Origin: Nocardiopsis terrae
GTDB taxonomy: Bacteria > Actinomycetota > Actinomycetes > Streptosporangiales > Streptosporangiaceae
Length of the DNA stretch: 64,000 nucleotides
Reading direction: 5' to 3'
Assembly (NCBI RefSeq): GCF_014651695.1
Contig: NZ_BMXJ01000001.1
Location: 846,944-910,943, forward strand
The first letter of the stretch is position 1. Each line of letters starts with the position of its first letter. Made by a program: the position numbers and the translations under genes. The notes below the pieces were generated by a model. It did no database searches, was not told the origin of the DNA, and worked only from the letters and a program-made list of their open reading frames with translations. Shown in pieces: positions 1 to 7,257 of the stretch.

Positions 1-2374
1 TGCGCTGTTCCGGGCCACGGTTGAGCTGGGACAGCGCCACCACGGGCACCTCCAACTCCTTGGCCAACAGCTTCAGCGAACGCGACATCTCCGAGACCTC
101 CTGCTGACGGCTCTCCACCCGGCCGGGCGAGCTCATCAGCTGGAGGTAGTCGACGATCACCAGCTTGAGGTCGTGCTGCTGCTTGAGGCGGCGGCACTTG
201 GCCCGGATCTCCATCATCGACATGTTCGGGGAGTCGTCGATGAACAGGGGCGCACTGGCCACCTCACCCATCCGTCTGGCCAGCCGCGCCCAGTCCTCGT
301 CGGTCATCAGGCCCGAACGCATGGTGTGCAGCGGCACCCGCGCCTCCGCCGAGAGCAGGCGCATGACGATCTCGTTGCGCCCCATCTCCAGGCTGAAGAA
401 AACGGACGTCATCTCGTTCTTGATGGACGCGGCACGCGCGAAGTCCAGGGCCAACGTGGAGTTGTGGGTGGGCACCATCGACCGCGTGGCGAGGAAGAGG
501 TGATCCGGGTGATCGACCTGGACACACCGCACAGGAACACTGTCGACCAGGCGCACGTCGGTGATGAACCTCGACCCGGTTCGCGCGTGGGAACGCCCCT
601 CGGATCGTTCACGGTGCGCAGCCTTCTTGCGTTCGATCCCGAAGACCTCCCGCTCGGATCCGAAGGTCATCGTGTAACAGGTGGAGCTCTCCTCGGTCCG
701 CCCCTCGACCCTCTTGGTCGACAGACCGGTGCGGTACCCCAGGCTGTGCGCGAGCTCCCGGAAATCCATCGCCAGGCGCTTGTTGGTGACGGCGAACTGC
801 ACGGACCCGCTCGTGTTGACGGTTCCGTCGCTGTCCAGAAGACCGGCGAGAAGTGCTCGCCGCTGAGCGACCGAGGATCGCAGATAGTCGGTGGGGATGT
901 GTTTGTTTCCCAGGACACCCAGGGTCCGCAGCAGCGCCTGGACGCTCCCATGATCATCGGTGCACTGACGACACCGGGATCTGGAGAAACGGGGTCGACC
1001 GCAGTCGGGGCAACTGGTGTGCGGAACCGGCTCGGACATGAAACGGGCCTTGCTTCCGCAGGACTGCCCGCAAGTACGTACATGCGGCAGTTTCGGAGTG
1101 AAACCGGCCCCGCAGACGACGCAGGTCTTCTCTGCGGTCTCGGTCTCCTCGGTCGGGAGGAAGACGCCGTAGGCCCCCTTCGTCCGGCCGACCGGTTTGG
1201 TCACCAGCCCTTCTGCCTCGATGTTCCCGAGGACCTCCAGGTCGTTGGTGGTGATCCGTGCTGCTTGAGAGGCACCATCGCCCAGCCACATACCCAGGAA
1301 ATAGGGCGGCAGAAGCAGTTCCCGTTCAGGCAGATCCAGAGGTCCGGTGTTGTTCACCGAGTGGTTCAGCCTACGGTCAGCGGTCTTCAGGCGCACTGTG
1401 CGAGCGATCTCCGCCGTGGTTCGGACACCTGGCAGAACCTTGGGGGCGGTTCCCCCGGCCCGTGCCTCCTGCGCCGCTCGACGTGTGGCCCGCGTGTCGG
1501 TCAGCCACTGGTGTTGGGCGTCCGCGACCACCACGGTGCCGTCGTCGAACGTGACCTCGTAGCAGGGCCGGTCCCGCATCACGTCCGTCGCAGCGACAAC
1601 ACGGGTGGGACTGCCGTCGGCTGCGATGAGCTCGTCGCCGACCCGGACCTCACCCATCGTGGTCCACCCACCCGGGGTCGGCAGAGGCGTGTCCAGGGCC
1701 AAGGCCTTTCCCACGGCCGGCCTGGCGGCGATGATGACCATCTGCCCGGGGTGCAGGCCGTTGGTGAGGGCGTCGAAGTCGGCGAAGCCGGTGGGGACAC
1801 CGGTCATGCTGCCGTCGTTGGCGCCGATGGCCTCGATCTCGTCCAGGGCGCCCGGCATGATGTCGCCGAGGACCACGTAGTCCTCGCCCGTGCGCTTCTC
1901 CGCGACCCGGTAGATCTCGGCCTGGGCGTGGTCGACGAGGTCGTCGACCTCTCCGTCCCCCGCGTAGCCGATCTGCGCGATCCGCGTGCCGACCTCGACC
2001 AGGCGGCGCAGGACGGCGCGGTCCGAGACGATCTTGGCGTAGTAGCCCGCGTTGGCCGCGGTGGGGATCGCCTCGGTGAGGGTGTGCAGGTACGGCGCCC
2101 CGCCGACCCGGGTGGCCTCGCCGCGCTTGGTCAGCTCCGCGTTGACGGAGATGGCGTCGACGGGTTCGCCCCGGGAGAAGAGGTCGACCACGCTGTCGTA
2201 GATGATCTGGTGCGCGGGCCGGTAGAAGTCCGCTGAGCGGATGATCTCGACGACCTGGGTGATGGCGTCCTTGGACAGCAGCATGCCGCCGAGGACGCTC
2301 TGCTCGGCCTGGATGTCATGGGGTGGGGTGCGCTCGTATCCGCCTTCTTCAGGTGGTTGCCCAGCGACGCTCAC
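1..2374 (-). CDS. dnaB: Replicative DNA helicase DnaB, intein-containing, 3' end outside the window
   Basis: Hexameric 5'-3' replicative helicase that unwinds the fork. The frame starts at GTG 2374 with GGGGAGAA just upstream, and runs without a stop to base 1. The N-extein is 223 residues and holds the DnaB N-terminal domain (DIQAEQSVLGGMLL near the start) and the beginning of the RecA-like domain up to the Walker A stretch RPAVGK. Translation then enters an intein and returns at base 460 with STLALDFARAA, so excision rebuilds the motif GK-ST. The C-extein shows VFFSLEM, the Walker B-like LKLVIVDYLQLM and the start of the arginine-rich region ALSQLNRGPEQR. The gene lies downstream of the rpsF-ssb-rpsR-rplI block on the same strand, the usual actinobacterial order. 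DnaA-box-like sites sit in its upstream region. Identity is secure; only the last part of the protein is missing. Confidence 0.97.
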   Translation of the reverse strand, partial: MSVAGQPPEEGGYERTPPHDIQAEQSVLGGMLLSKDAITQVVEIIRSADFYRPAHQIIYDSVVDLFSRGEPVDAISVNAELTKRGEATRVGGAPYLHTLTEAIPTAANAGYYAKIVSDRAVLRRLVEVGTRIAQIGYAGDGEVDDLVDHAQAEIYRVAEKRTGEDYVVLGDIMPGALDEIEAIGANDGSMTGVPTGFADFDALTNGLHPGQMVIIAARPAVGKALALDTPLPTPGGWTTMGEVRVGDELIAADGSPTRVVAATDVMRDRPCYEVTFDDGTVVVADAQHQWLTDTRATRRAAQEARAGGTAPKVLPGVRTTAEIARTVRLKTADRRLNHSVNNTGPLDLPERELLLPPYFLGMWLGDGASQAARITTNDLEVLGNIEAEGLVTKPVGRTKGAYGVFLPTEETETAEKTCVVCGAGFTPKLPHVRTCGQSCGSKARFMSEPVPHTSCPDCGRPRFSRSRCRQCTDDHGSVQALLRTLGVLGNKHIPTDYLRSSVAQRRALLAGLLDSDGTVNTSGSVQFAVTNKRLAMDFRELAHSLGYRTGLSTKRVEGRTEESSTCYTMTFGSEREVFGIERKKAAHRERSEGRSHARTGSRFITDVRLVDSVPVRCVQVDHPDHLFLATRSMVPTHNSTLALDFARAASIKNEMTSVFFSLEMGRNEIVMRLLSAEARVPLHTMRSGLMTDEDWARLARRMGEVASAPLFIDDSPNMSMMEIRAKCRRLKQQHDLKLVIVDYLQLMSSPGRVESRQQEVSEMSRSLKLLAKELEVPVVALSQLNRGPEQR
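461..1705 (-). mobile_element. Class 3 intein with LAGLIDADG homing endonuclease inserted in the DnaB Walker A motif
   Basis: A 415-residue protein intron begins with Ala after the P-loop Lys and ends with the His-Asn pair of VPTHN before the extein Ser. It has no N-terminal Cys or Ser nucleophile. It does carry the residues that define class 3 inteins: Trp67 in block B (HQWLT), Cys394 in block F (VRCVQVD) and Thr413 in block G (PTHN). Class 3 inteins splice from the block F Cys; that mechanism is established for the family and is applied here by motif match. Two endonuclease motifs are visible, FLGMWLGDG around residues 135-144 and LLAGLLDSDG around 284-293. Between them lies a Cys-rich insert: C195/C198, C212/C216, C232/C235, C245/C248, which looks like two zinc ribbons. 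The open frame and intact motifs suggest it is active. Confidence 0.93.
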
Positions 2375-2527
2375 GAACTTCTCCCCACACCGGCCGCGTG
2401 CGTCGGCCCGGGTCGGACCGACCCTTCCAGGATGCCCCATCCCGGACGCCGGGGACGCCGCCCGGCACGCCTGTAGACAGTCCTCTACCACCACATCCGG
2501 AGCCATGTGCGGCATTGCGCGCACAGG

Positions 2528-2676
2528 TTATGCACATCACCTGTGGATAACTTTGCCGCGAACCATCAGCAGCCCACCTGAACTGCGAAAACATGGACCA
2601 TGGGCGGGACGTGCAAGATGTCTCACAGGGTGGCTTTCCACAGGTTATCCACAGGCTTCGGCGGCCCTGTGGAAAA
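2528..2676. promoter_or_regulatory. DnaA-box-like cluster in the dnaB/MATE intergenic region
   Basis: The 347-bp gap between the divergent dnaB and MATE genes contains TTATGCACA (2528-2536), TGTGGATAA (2542-2550) and TTATCCACA (2645-2653). Weaker relatives are TTTCCACAG near 2635 and TGTGGAAAA at 2668-2676. All fit the DnaA consensus TTATNCACA on one strand or the other. The sites lie upstream of dnaB, so they could couple its expression to DnaA or titrate DnaA; this is inference. No other gene is seen in the gap. Confidence 0.6.
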
Positions 2677-2721
2677 ACCCACAGGGAGGGTCGAACGCCT
2701 GTCCGGTAATGTGGCTCCGTC

Positions 2722-4071
2722 ATGGCCACACTCCTCTCGGCTGCCCCCTTCCGGCACCGCCACGACCGCGAGATCTTCGCCCTCGCCGTCCCCACGTTCT
2801 TCGCGCTCATCGCCGAACCGCTCTTCCTGCTCACCGACGCCGCGATCGTCGGCAGCCTGGGCACCCAGGCGCTGGGCGGGCTCGGGGTCGCCGGCCAGGT
2901 CCTGCTGACCCTGGCCGCGGTGTGCATCTTCCTCGCCTACGGGACCACCGCAGCGGTGGCCCGCAAGTTCGGTGCGGGCGACATCCCCGGCGGCATCCGG
3001 GACGGGGTGCACGGCCTCTGGCTCGCCCTCCTGCTGGGAATCGCCGCGATCGGGATCGGCTGGCCGCTGGGCCCGTGGATGGTCGACCTCCTGGGCGCCT
3101 CCCCCGAGGTCGCGCCGTACGCCCTCACCTACCTCCGGATCAGCCTGCTGAGCACCCCCTTCCTCCTGGTCGTGATGGCCGGGACCGGGGTGCTGCGCGG
3201 CCTCCAGGACGCACGGACCCCGCTGGTGGTCGCGGTCGCCTCCTACGCCGGGAACGCCGCGCTGTGCGCGGTCCTCGTGTTCGCGTTCGACTGGGGAATC
3301 GCCGGTTCGGCGTGGTCGACGGTGATCGCGCAGGGGGCCGGCGCGTTCTGGTACACGGCCGCCATCGCCCGGTCGGCACGGAGCAGGGGGGTCTCCCTCC
3401 TGCCGACCGCGTCGGGCCTGCGCACCTCCGCGTCGGCGGGTTTCGCGCTGTTCCTGCGCAGTGTGTCCATGCGTGTGGTGGCACTGGTGACGACCGCCGT
3501 CGCCGCCCGGCTCGGCGACGAGTCGATCGCCGCGCACCAGGTCAGTTACAACATCTGGGCCCTGCTGGTTTTCGCGATGGACGCCATCGCCATCGCCGGG
3601 CAGTCGATCGTGGGGCGCTACCTCGGCGCCGGAGACGTCCGGGGCACCAGGGACTCCACCCGGCGCATGGTCGAGTGGGGCGTGATGTCGGGCCTGGTCT
3701 TCACCGTCCTGGTGTTCCTGGTGCTGCCCTGGGCCCATGTTCCCTTCACCTCGGACCCGCAGGTGGCCGCGCTGATCACGGTCTCCCTCGTGGTGGTGGC
3801 GCTGATGCAGCCGCTCAGCGGGGTGACCATGGTGCTGGACGGCGTCCTCATGGGCGCCGGCGACCAGCGGTACCTGGCCTGGGCCTCCCTGTGGACGATG
3901 CTCGCCTTCCTGCCGTTCGCCCTGGTCCTCCCACGGCTCGCCGTCTCCGACGTGTGGGGGCTGGTGGGGCTGTGGACCGCGTTCTCCGTGTGGATCCTCG
4001 CCCGCGCCGTCACCCTCGGCCTGCGCGCCAGGGGCGAGGCCTGGCTGGTCACCGGAGCGACCAGGCCCTGA
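2722..4071 (+). CDS. MATE family multidrug/toxic compound efflux transporter
   Basis: Integral membrane antiporter of the MATE (DinF-like) family, 449 residues, the usual length. About twelve hydrophobic segments are visible. The N-terminal half begins with IFALAVPTFFALIAEPLF and TDAAIVGSLG, the family's first helix and conserved Asp/Gly region; the C-terminal half repeats the pattern from residue ~235 (FLRSVSMRVVALVTTAV, DESIAAHQVSYNIW). A -10-like TAATGT (2707-2712) lies nine bases before the ATG and no clear ribosome site is seen, so the transcript may be nearly leaderless. It is divergent from dnaB and convergent with the amidase gene, and does not appear to be in an operon. Substrate cannot be read from sequence. 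Confidence 0.92.
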   Translation: MATLLSAAPFRHRHDREIFALAVPTFFALIAEPLFLLTDAAIVGSLGTQALGGLGVAGQVLLTLAAVCIFLAYGTTAAVARKFGAGDIPGGIRDGVHGLWLALLLGIAAIGIGWPLGPWMVDLLGASPEVAPYALTYLRISLLSTPFLLVVMAGTGVLRGLQDARTPLVVAVASYAGNAALCAVLVFAFDWGIAGSAWSTVIAQGAGAFWYTAAIARSARSRGVSLLPTASGLRTSASAGFALFLRSVSMRVVALVTTAVAARLGDESIAAHQVSYNIWALLVFAMDAIAIAGQSIVGRYLGAGDVRGTRDSTRRMVEWGVMSGLVFTVLVFLVLPWAHVPFTSDPQVAALITVSLVVVALMQPLSGVTMVLDGVLMGAGDQRYLAWASLWTMLAFLPFALVLPRLAVSDVWGLVGLWTAFSVWILARAVTLGLRARGEAWLVTGATRP

Positions 4072-4129
4072 GGCGCCCGAACACGGACCGAAGCGCCAGC
4101 GGAGGCCCAGGGCAAACACAGCAAACACG

Positions 4130-4162
4130 AAACCGCCCCTGCGGCGGGGAGCAGGGACGGTT
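4130..4162. terminator. Hairpin between convergent MATE and amidase genes
   Basis: Twelve-base arms (4130-4142 and 4151-4162) pair with one mismatch. They lie in the gap between the two convergent stop codons, so the hairpin may serve both genes. Confidence 0.5.
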
Positions 4163-4178
4163 CCGGGGGGGTCTTCGG

Positions 4179-5012
4179 TCAGGTGGTCGTGTCGAGTTCC
4201 CCGATGGCGGGACCGTGGTAGAAGGTCGCCACACGTTCGGACCGCGGGGCGGCCGGGTAGGTCGGCAGCTCTTCCAGGGTCAGTTCCTGCCCGACGTGCC
4301 TGCTGAGGTGCCGGAGCTGTTCGCGCAGCCTGGTCCCCACGTCGTCGCGCAGCTCGGGCAGCATCGAGTAGAGCTTGTCACCCGGGCAGTTGGTGGCGTT
4401 GTAGTCGCGGTGTCCCACGATCGCCTCCTGCGGGTCGAGCCGGTACACGAGGCACAACCACGCGCAGGTGTCGACCAGGGAGGACATGAGTGCGCCGGGC
4501 GGGCTCACCGAGGTGTAGGTGCCCTCGTTCTCGATCCCGACCGTGTGCGAGTTGTGGTTCGCGGTGTGCGCCCCCAGGACGTGGCCGCCGTCCCGGATCG
4601 CCTGGAGCGTCCTGTCCCGCCCCTCCATGATGTGGCCGCCGCGGCTGATCGTCAGTTGCTGCCCGGTGTCGTTCCACCCGTTGTGGTCCATGTGGTAGCG
4701 CTGGATGGACCGGGACAGCGCGGCGGCGTGGCTGGTGGAGGTGTCCGACGCGTTCCCGGTCGCGGTGTGGTGGACGACGATGTGGGTCGGCCCCTGACCC
4801 AGTACCTGAACCGCCCTCTTGGGCGCACGCGCCCCCCAGTCCGACCGGGTGTAGACCTTGGGTATCGCGGCGGCGGCGGCCGGTGCTGCCGCTGACACCC
4901 CCAGTGCGCCGCCGAGGAGCACTCCTCCGGCGGCCAGAGCGGTTCCTCGCAGCATCGTCCTGCGGTCGACCGCCCCGGGGCGGTCGGTCTCGGGTCGTCT
5001 CTCAACGGCCAT
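4179..5012 (-). CDS. Secreted N-acetylmuramoyl-L-alanine amidase (PGRP/amidase_2 type)
   Basis: Peptidoglycan hydrolase predicted to cleave the lactyl-L-Ala bond in the wall; 277 residues from ATG 5012, chosen because AGAGGA lies about ten bases upstream and the protein then begins with a Tat-like signal. The signal shows DRRTMLRGTALAAGG followed by a hydrophobic stretch and AxA-type cleavage sites. The amidase_2 fold follows: first zinc His in HIVVHHTATG, the core strand TVGIENEGT, and the last ligands in GHRDYNATNCPGDKLY. The final ~60 residues have no recognised domain. The gene is alone between the MATE gene and rplI. Tandem GTNAY-like repeats lie 64-88 bases upstream. The exact substrate (wall remodelling or spore germination) is unknown. 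Confidence 0.9.
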   Translation of the reverse strand: MAVERRPETDRPGAVDRRTMLRGTALAAGGVLLGGALGVSAAAPAAAAAIPKVYTRSDWGARAPKRAVQVLGQGPTHIVVHHTATGNASDTSTSHAAALSRSIQRYHMDHNGWNDTGQQLTISRGGHIMEGRDRTLQAIRDGGHVLGAHTANHNSHTVGIENEGTYTSVSPPGALMSSLVDTCAWLCLVYRLDPQEAIVGHRDYNATNCPGDKLYSMLPELRDDVGTRLREQLRHLSRHVGQELTLEELPTYPAAPRSERVATFYHGPAIGELDTTT

Positions 5013-5075
5013 CGGTATGCTGTCCTCTCCGTGCGGAGCGCCGCGGGACGCGACGCGACACAGAGAACACGTTAA

Positions 5076-5100
5076 GTTACAAAGAGTAATCAAAGGGTTG
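5076..5100 (-). promoter_or_regulatory. Candidate tandem response-regulator site (MtrA-like) upstream of the amidase gene
   Basis: Three five-base elements GTTAC, GTAAT and GGTTG start ten bases apart in an AT-rich stretch that stands out from the surroundings. A related element occurs at 14205-14231. One-turn spacing of GTTAC-like elements is typical of OmpR-family regulators such as MtrA, which controls wall hydrolases in actinobacteria. The assignment is inference. Confidence 0.4.
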
Positions 5101-5134
5101 TTTTCGCAGCCCGGGCGTGTTCCGCCGACGCAGC

Positions 5135-5167
5135 AGGCCCCGCCCCTCCAGAGGAGGGACGGGGCCT
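5135..5167 (-). terminator. Strong GC hairpin after rplI
   Basis: Arms of about 14 bases, GGCCCCGNCCCTCC and its complement, surround a four-base loop directly downstream of the rplI stop codon. It closes the rpsF-ssb-rpsR-rplI transcript. Confidence 0.8.
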
Positions 5168-5190
5168 GGAACCGGGACGGTCAACGCCTG

Positions 5191-5637
5191 CTAGGCGCCG
5201 ACGATCTCCAGCTTGATCGTCGCGGAGACCTCGGGGTGCAGGCGGACCTGGACCTTGTAGTCGCCGACGGACTTGATCGGGTTCTTGATCTCGATCCGGC
5301 GCTTGTCCAGCTCGGGACCGCCGACGGCCTTGACGGCCTCGACGACGTCCGCGGGCGTGACCGAACCGAACAGACGACCACCCTGGCCCGCGCGCTGCTT
5401 GAGGCGCACGTTCAGGGCACCGACCCGGCCGGCGACCTGCTGGGCCTCGTCCAGGGTGCGGATGTCACGCGCCTTGCGGGCACGCTGGATCAGGTCGATC
5501 TGCTTCTGACCGCCACGGGTCCACCGAATGGCGAACCCGCGGGGCAGCAGGTAGTTGCGACCGTAACCGTTCTTCACCTCGACGACATCGCCGGGGGCTC
5601 CGAGACCGTTGACCTCGTGGGTCAAAATCAGCTTCAC
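5191..5637 (-). CDS. rplI: 50S ribosomal protein L9
   Basis: Large-subunit protein that binds 23S rRNA near the L1 stalk base and helps keep frame. It has 148 residues, the normal length. The conserved N-terminal domain opens with [13 protein letters not shown] and contains [15 protein letters not shown] long connecting helix follows (about residues 40-75), then the C-terminal domain ending in KLEIVGA. Last gene of the rpsF-ssb-rpsR-rplI operon, 27 bases after rpsR, with GGGAGG upstream of its ATG. Confidence 0.98.
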   Translation of the reverse strand: MKLILTHEVNGLGAPGDVVEVKNGYGRNYLLPRGFAIRWTRGGQKQIDLIQRARKARDIRTLDEAQQVAGRVGALNVRLKQRAGQGGRLFGSVTPADVVEAVKAVGGPELDKRRIEIKNPIKSVGDYKVQVRLHPEVSATIKLEIVGA

Positions 5638-5664
5638 GACAAAAACCTCCCTCGGATATCGCCG

Positions 5665-5901
5665 CTAGCGAGCGGTGCTGGTGTAGGGCAGCAGGGCCAC
5701 CTCGCGCGCGTTCTTGATCGCGGTCGCGACGTCGCGCTGGTGCTGGGTGCAGTTGCCGGTCACCCGACGGGCACGGATCTTGCCGCGCTCGGAGATGAAC
5801 TTACGGAGAAGCGTGGTGTCCTTGTAGTCGATGTAGGACTGCTTCTCCTGGCAGAAGAGGCAAACCTTCTTCTTGGGCTTGCGCGCTGCCGGCTTAGCCA
5901 T
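5665..5901 (-). CDS. rpsR: 30S ribosomal protein S18, cysteine-containing form
   Basis: Small-subunit protein that contacts S6 on the platform. The start at ATG 5901 gives 78 residues ([12 protein letters not shown]); AAGGAG lies eight bases upstream. An in-frame extension to 5955 exists but does not resemble S18. Cys14, Cys17 and the Cys of GNCTQHQRD mark the zinc-binding C+ form. Actinobacteria often keep a second, cysteine-free copy for zinc starvation; none is in this window. It sits between ssb and rplI as expected. Confidence 0.97.
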   Translation of the reverse strand: MAKPAARKPKKKVCLFCQEKQSYIDYKDTTLLRKFISERGKIRARRVTGNCTQHQRDVATAIKNAREVALLPYTSTAR

Positions 5902-6014
5902 CGTGGTGCTCCTTCGCAAGAGCCCCGGGGTCCTCCCGGGGATGGGCTGGGACAAGGGATAAGGTGGCTCGGCCCCGAGGGGCCGGGCCGGGTGTTACGC
6001 GGGGTGGGCGCCGT

Positions 6015-6599
6015 CTAGAACGGGGGCTCGTCGGAGAAACCTCCGCCGCCGCCACCGAAGCCGCCGCCACCGCCGTTGGTCGCCCACGGGTCGTCGGCCG
6101 GGGCACCGCCGCGGCCGCCCTGCGGGCCGCCGAAGCCGCCGCCCTGGTTCCCGTAGCCGCCGCCCTGGGGCTGTCCGCCCTGGGGCTGGCCGCCACCGAA
6201 ACCGCCCTGCTGACCGCCGAACCCGCCGCCCTGGCGCTGCGTCTTCGTCACCTTGGCGGTGGCGCTGCGCAGAGCCGGGCCGACCTCGTCGACGTCGATC
6301 TCGAAGACGGTCCGCTTCTCACCCTCGCGGGTCTCGAAGGACCGCTGCTTCAGACGGCCCTGCACGATGACGCGCATGCCGCGCTGAAGGCTCTCGGCCA
6401 CGTTCTCCGCGTACTGCCGCCAAACGGTGCAGGTGAGGAACATGGACTCGCCGTCCTTCCACTCCCCTGCCTGCTTGTCGAAGGTACGGGGCGTCGAGGC
6501 CACACGGAAGTTGGCGACCGCGGCTCCACTGGGCGTGAAGCGCAGTTCAGGGTCGTCGACGAGGTTGCCGACGAGCGTGATCTGGGTTTCGCCTGCCAT
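6015..6599 (-). CDS. ssb: Single-stranded DNA-binding protein
   Basis: Coats single-stranded DNA at forks and recruits partners through its C-terminal tip. The start at ATG 6599 ([20 protein letters not shown]) gives 194 residues; GGAG lies upstream and the frame extension to 6662 has no homology. The OB fold covers residues 1-~110. A Gly/Gln-rich linker of ~75 residues follows with repeats of GGxxG and QGGQPQGG type. The protein ends in the canonical acidic tip DEPPF. It lies between rpsF and rpsR and is expected to be co-transcribed with them. Confidence 0.98.
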   Translation of the reverse strand: MAGETQITLVGNLVDDPELRFTPSGAAVANFRVASTPRTFDKQAGEWKDGESMFLTCTVWRQYAENVAESLQRGMRVIVQGRLKQRSFETREGEKRTVFEIDVDEVGPALRSATAKVTKTQRQGGGFGGQQGGFGGGQPQGGQPQGGGYGNQGGGFGGPQGGRGGAPADDPWATNGGGGGFGGGGGGFSDEPPF

Positions 6600-6717
6600 G
6601 GATCGGCTCCGGTTCGAGATAGTTCGGATCAGGCGGTTTCGCCTGTGCCCCGTATCATCCACGTCCCTGGGGACAGAATCGGATGCGCGGGGTCAGGGGG
6701 TCGGGGCAGCGGGCTGC

Positions 6718-7008
6718 CTAGTGAACCTCGGGACGCAGAACCTTGGTGCGGAGCACGGCCTCGGCGATGCCGAACTGGCGGTCGAGCTCCTTGACCGTCT
6801 CGGGCTTGGCGGTCAGGTCGATGACCGCGTAGATGCCCTCGGAGTTCTTGTTGATGTCGTAGGCGAGACGACGCTTGCCCCAGATCTCCGTCTTCTCGAC
6901 CGAACCGCCGTCGTTGCGGACGACGCCCAGGAAGTTCTCCAGCGACGGAGCGACGGTGCGCTCGTCGAGGTTCGGGTCGAGGATGACCATGATTTCGTAA
7001 CGACGCAT
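6718..7008 (-). CDS. rpsF: 30S ribosomal protein S6
   Basis: Ribosomal platform protein and S18 partner, 96 residues, starting [16 protein letters not shown], the typical opening. GAGGAGGAA upstream of ATG 7008 is a strong ribosome site. First gene of the rpsF-ssb-rpsR-rplI group; about 210 bases of spacer with a terminator separate it from the upstream PBP gene, so its promoter should lie near 7010-7190. Confidence 0.98.
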   Translation of the reverse strand: MRRYEIMVILDPNLDERTVAPSLENFLGVVRNDGGSVEKTEIWGKRRLAYDINKNSEGIYAVIDLTAKPETVKELDRQFGIAEAVLRTKVLRPEVH

Positions 7009-7194
7009 AGGCGTACGTTCCTCCTCTGGACTGTTGCGGCCATGGAATCTCCATGGCAGGAGGGCAGGAGCCCGGGACTACGCCGCCCCGGTCGGGCCGG
7101 GGCGTGCCACTCGGGCTCTGAGCCATACGGGAGCCAAGGCTACCAGCAGCGGCGCACCACCGGTGCTGGGCTGTGGATGCGGCCGAGCACAGAG

Positions 7195-7242
7195 CCGGGG
7201 GCCGGCGAGCGGAGGGAGACCCCTCCGCACGCCGGCCCCCGG
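7195..7242 (-). terminator. Terminator after the class A PBP gene
   Basis: Perfect 13-base GC arms (7195-7207 and 7230-7242), with a further pairing stretch inside, lie 16 bases past the PBP stop codon. Confidence 0.75.
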
Positions 7243-7257
7243 AGGAACCGCGCCCGA

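Noticed and set aside
173..2236. 687-residue plus-strand open frame opposite dnaB
   Set aside because: It is antisense to the DnaB-intein frame, has no family features, and arises from GC-biased third positions.
2241..4895. 884-residue plus-strand frame spanning dnaB start, MATE and amidase
   Set aside because: Crosses three real genes in other frames or strands.
5665..5955. Longer S18 start at 5955
   Set aside because: The extra 18 residues do not resemble S18, and AAGGAG supports ATG 5901.
4858..6018. Plus-strand frame over rplI and rpsR
   Set aside because: Antisense to two ribosomal protein genes.
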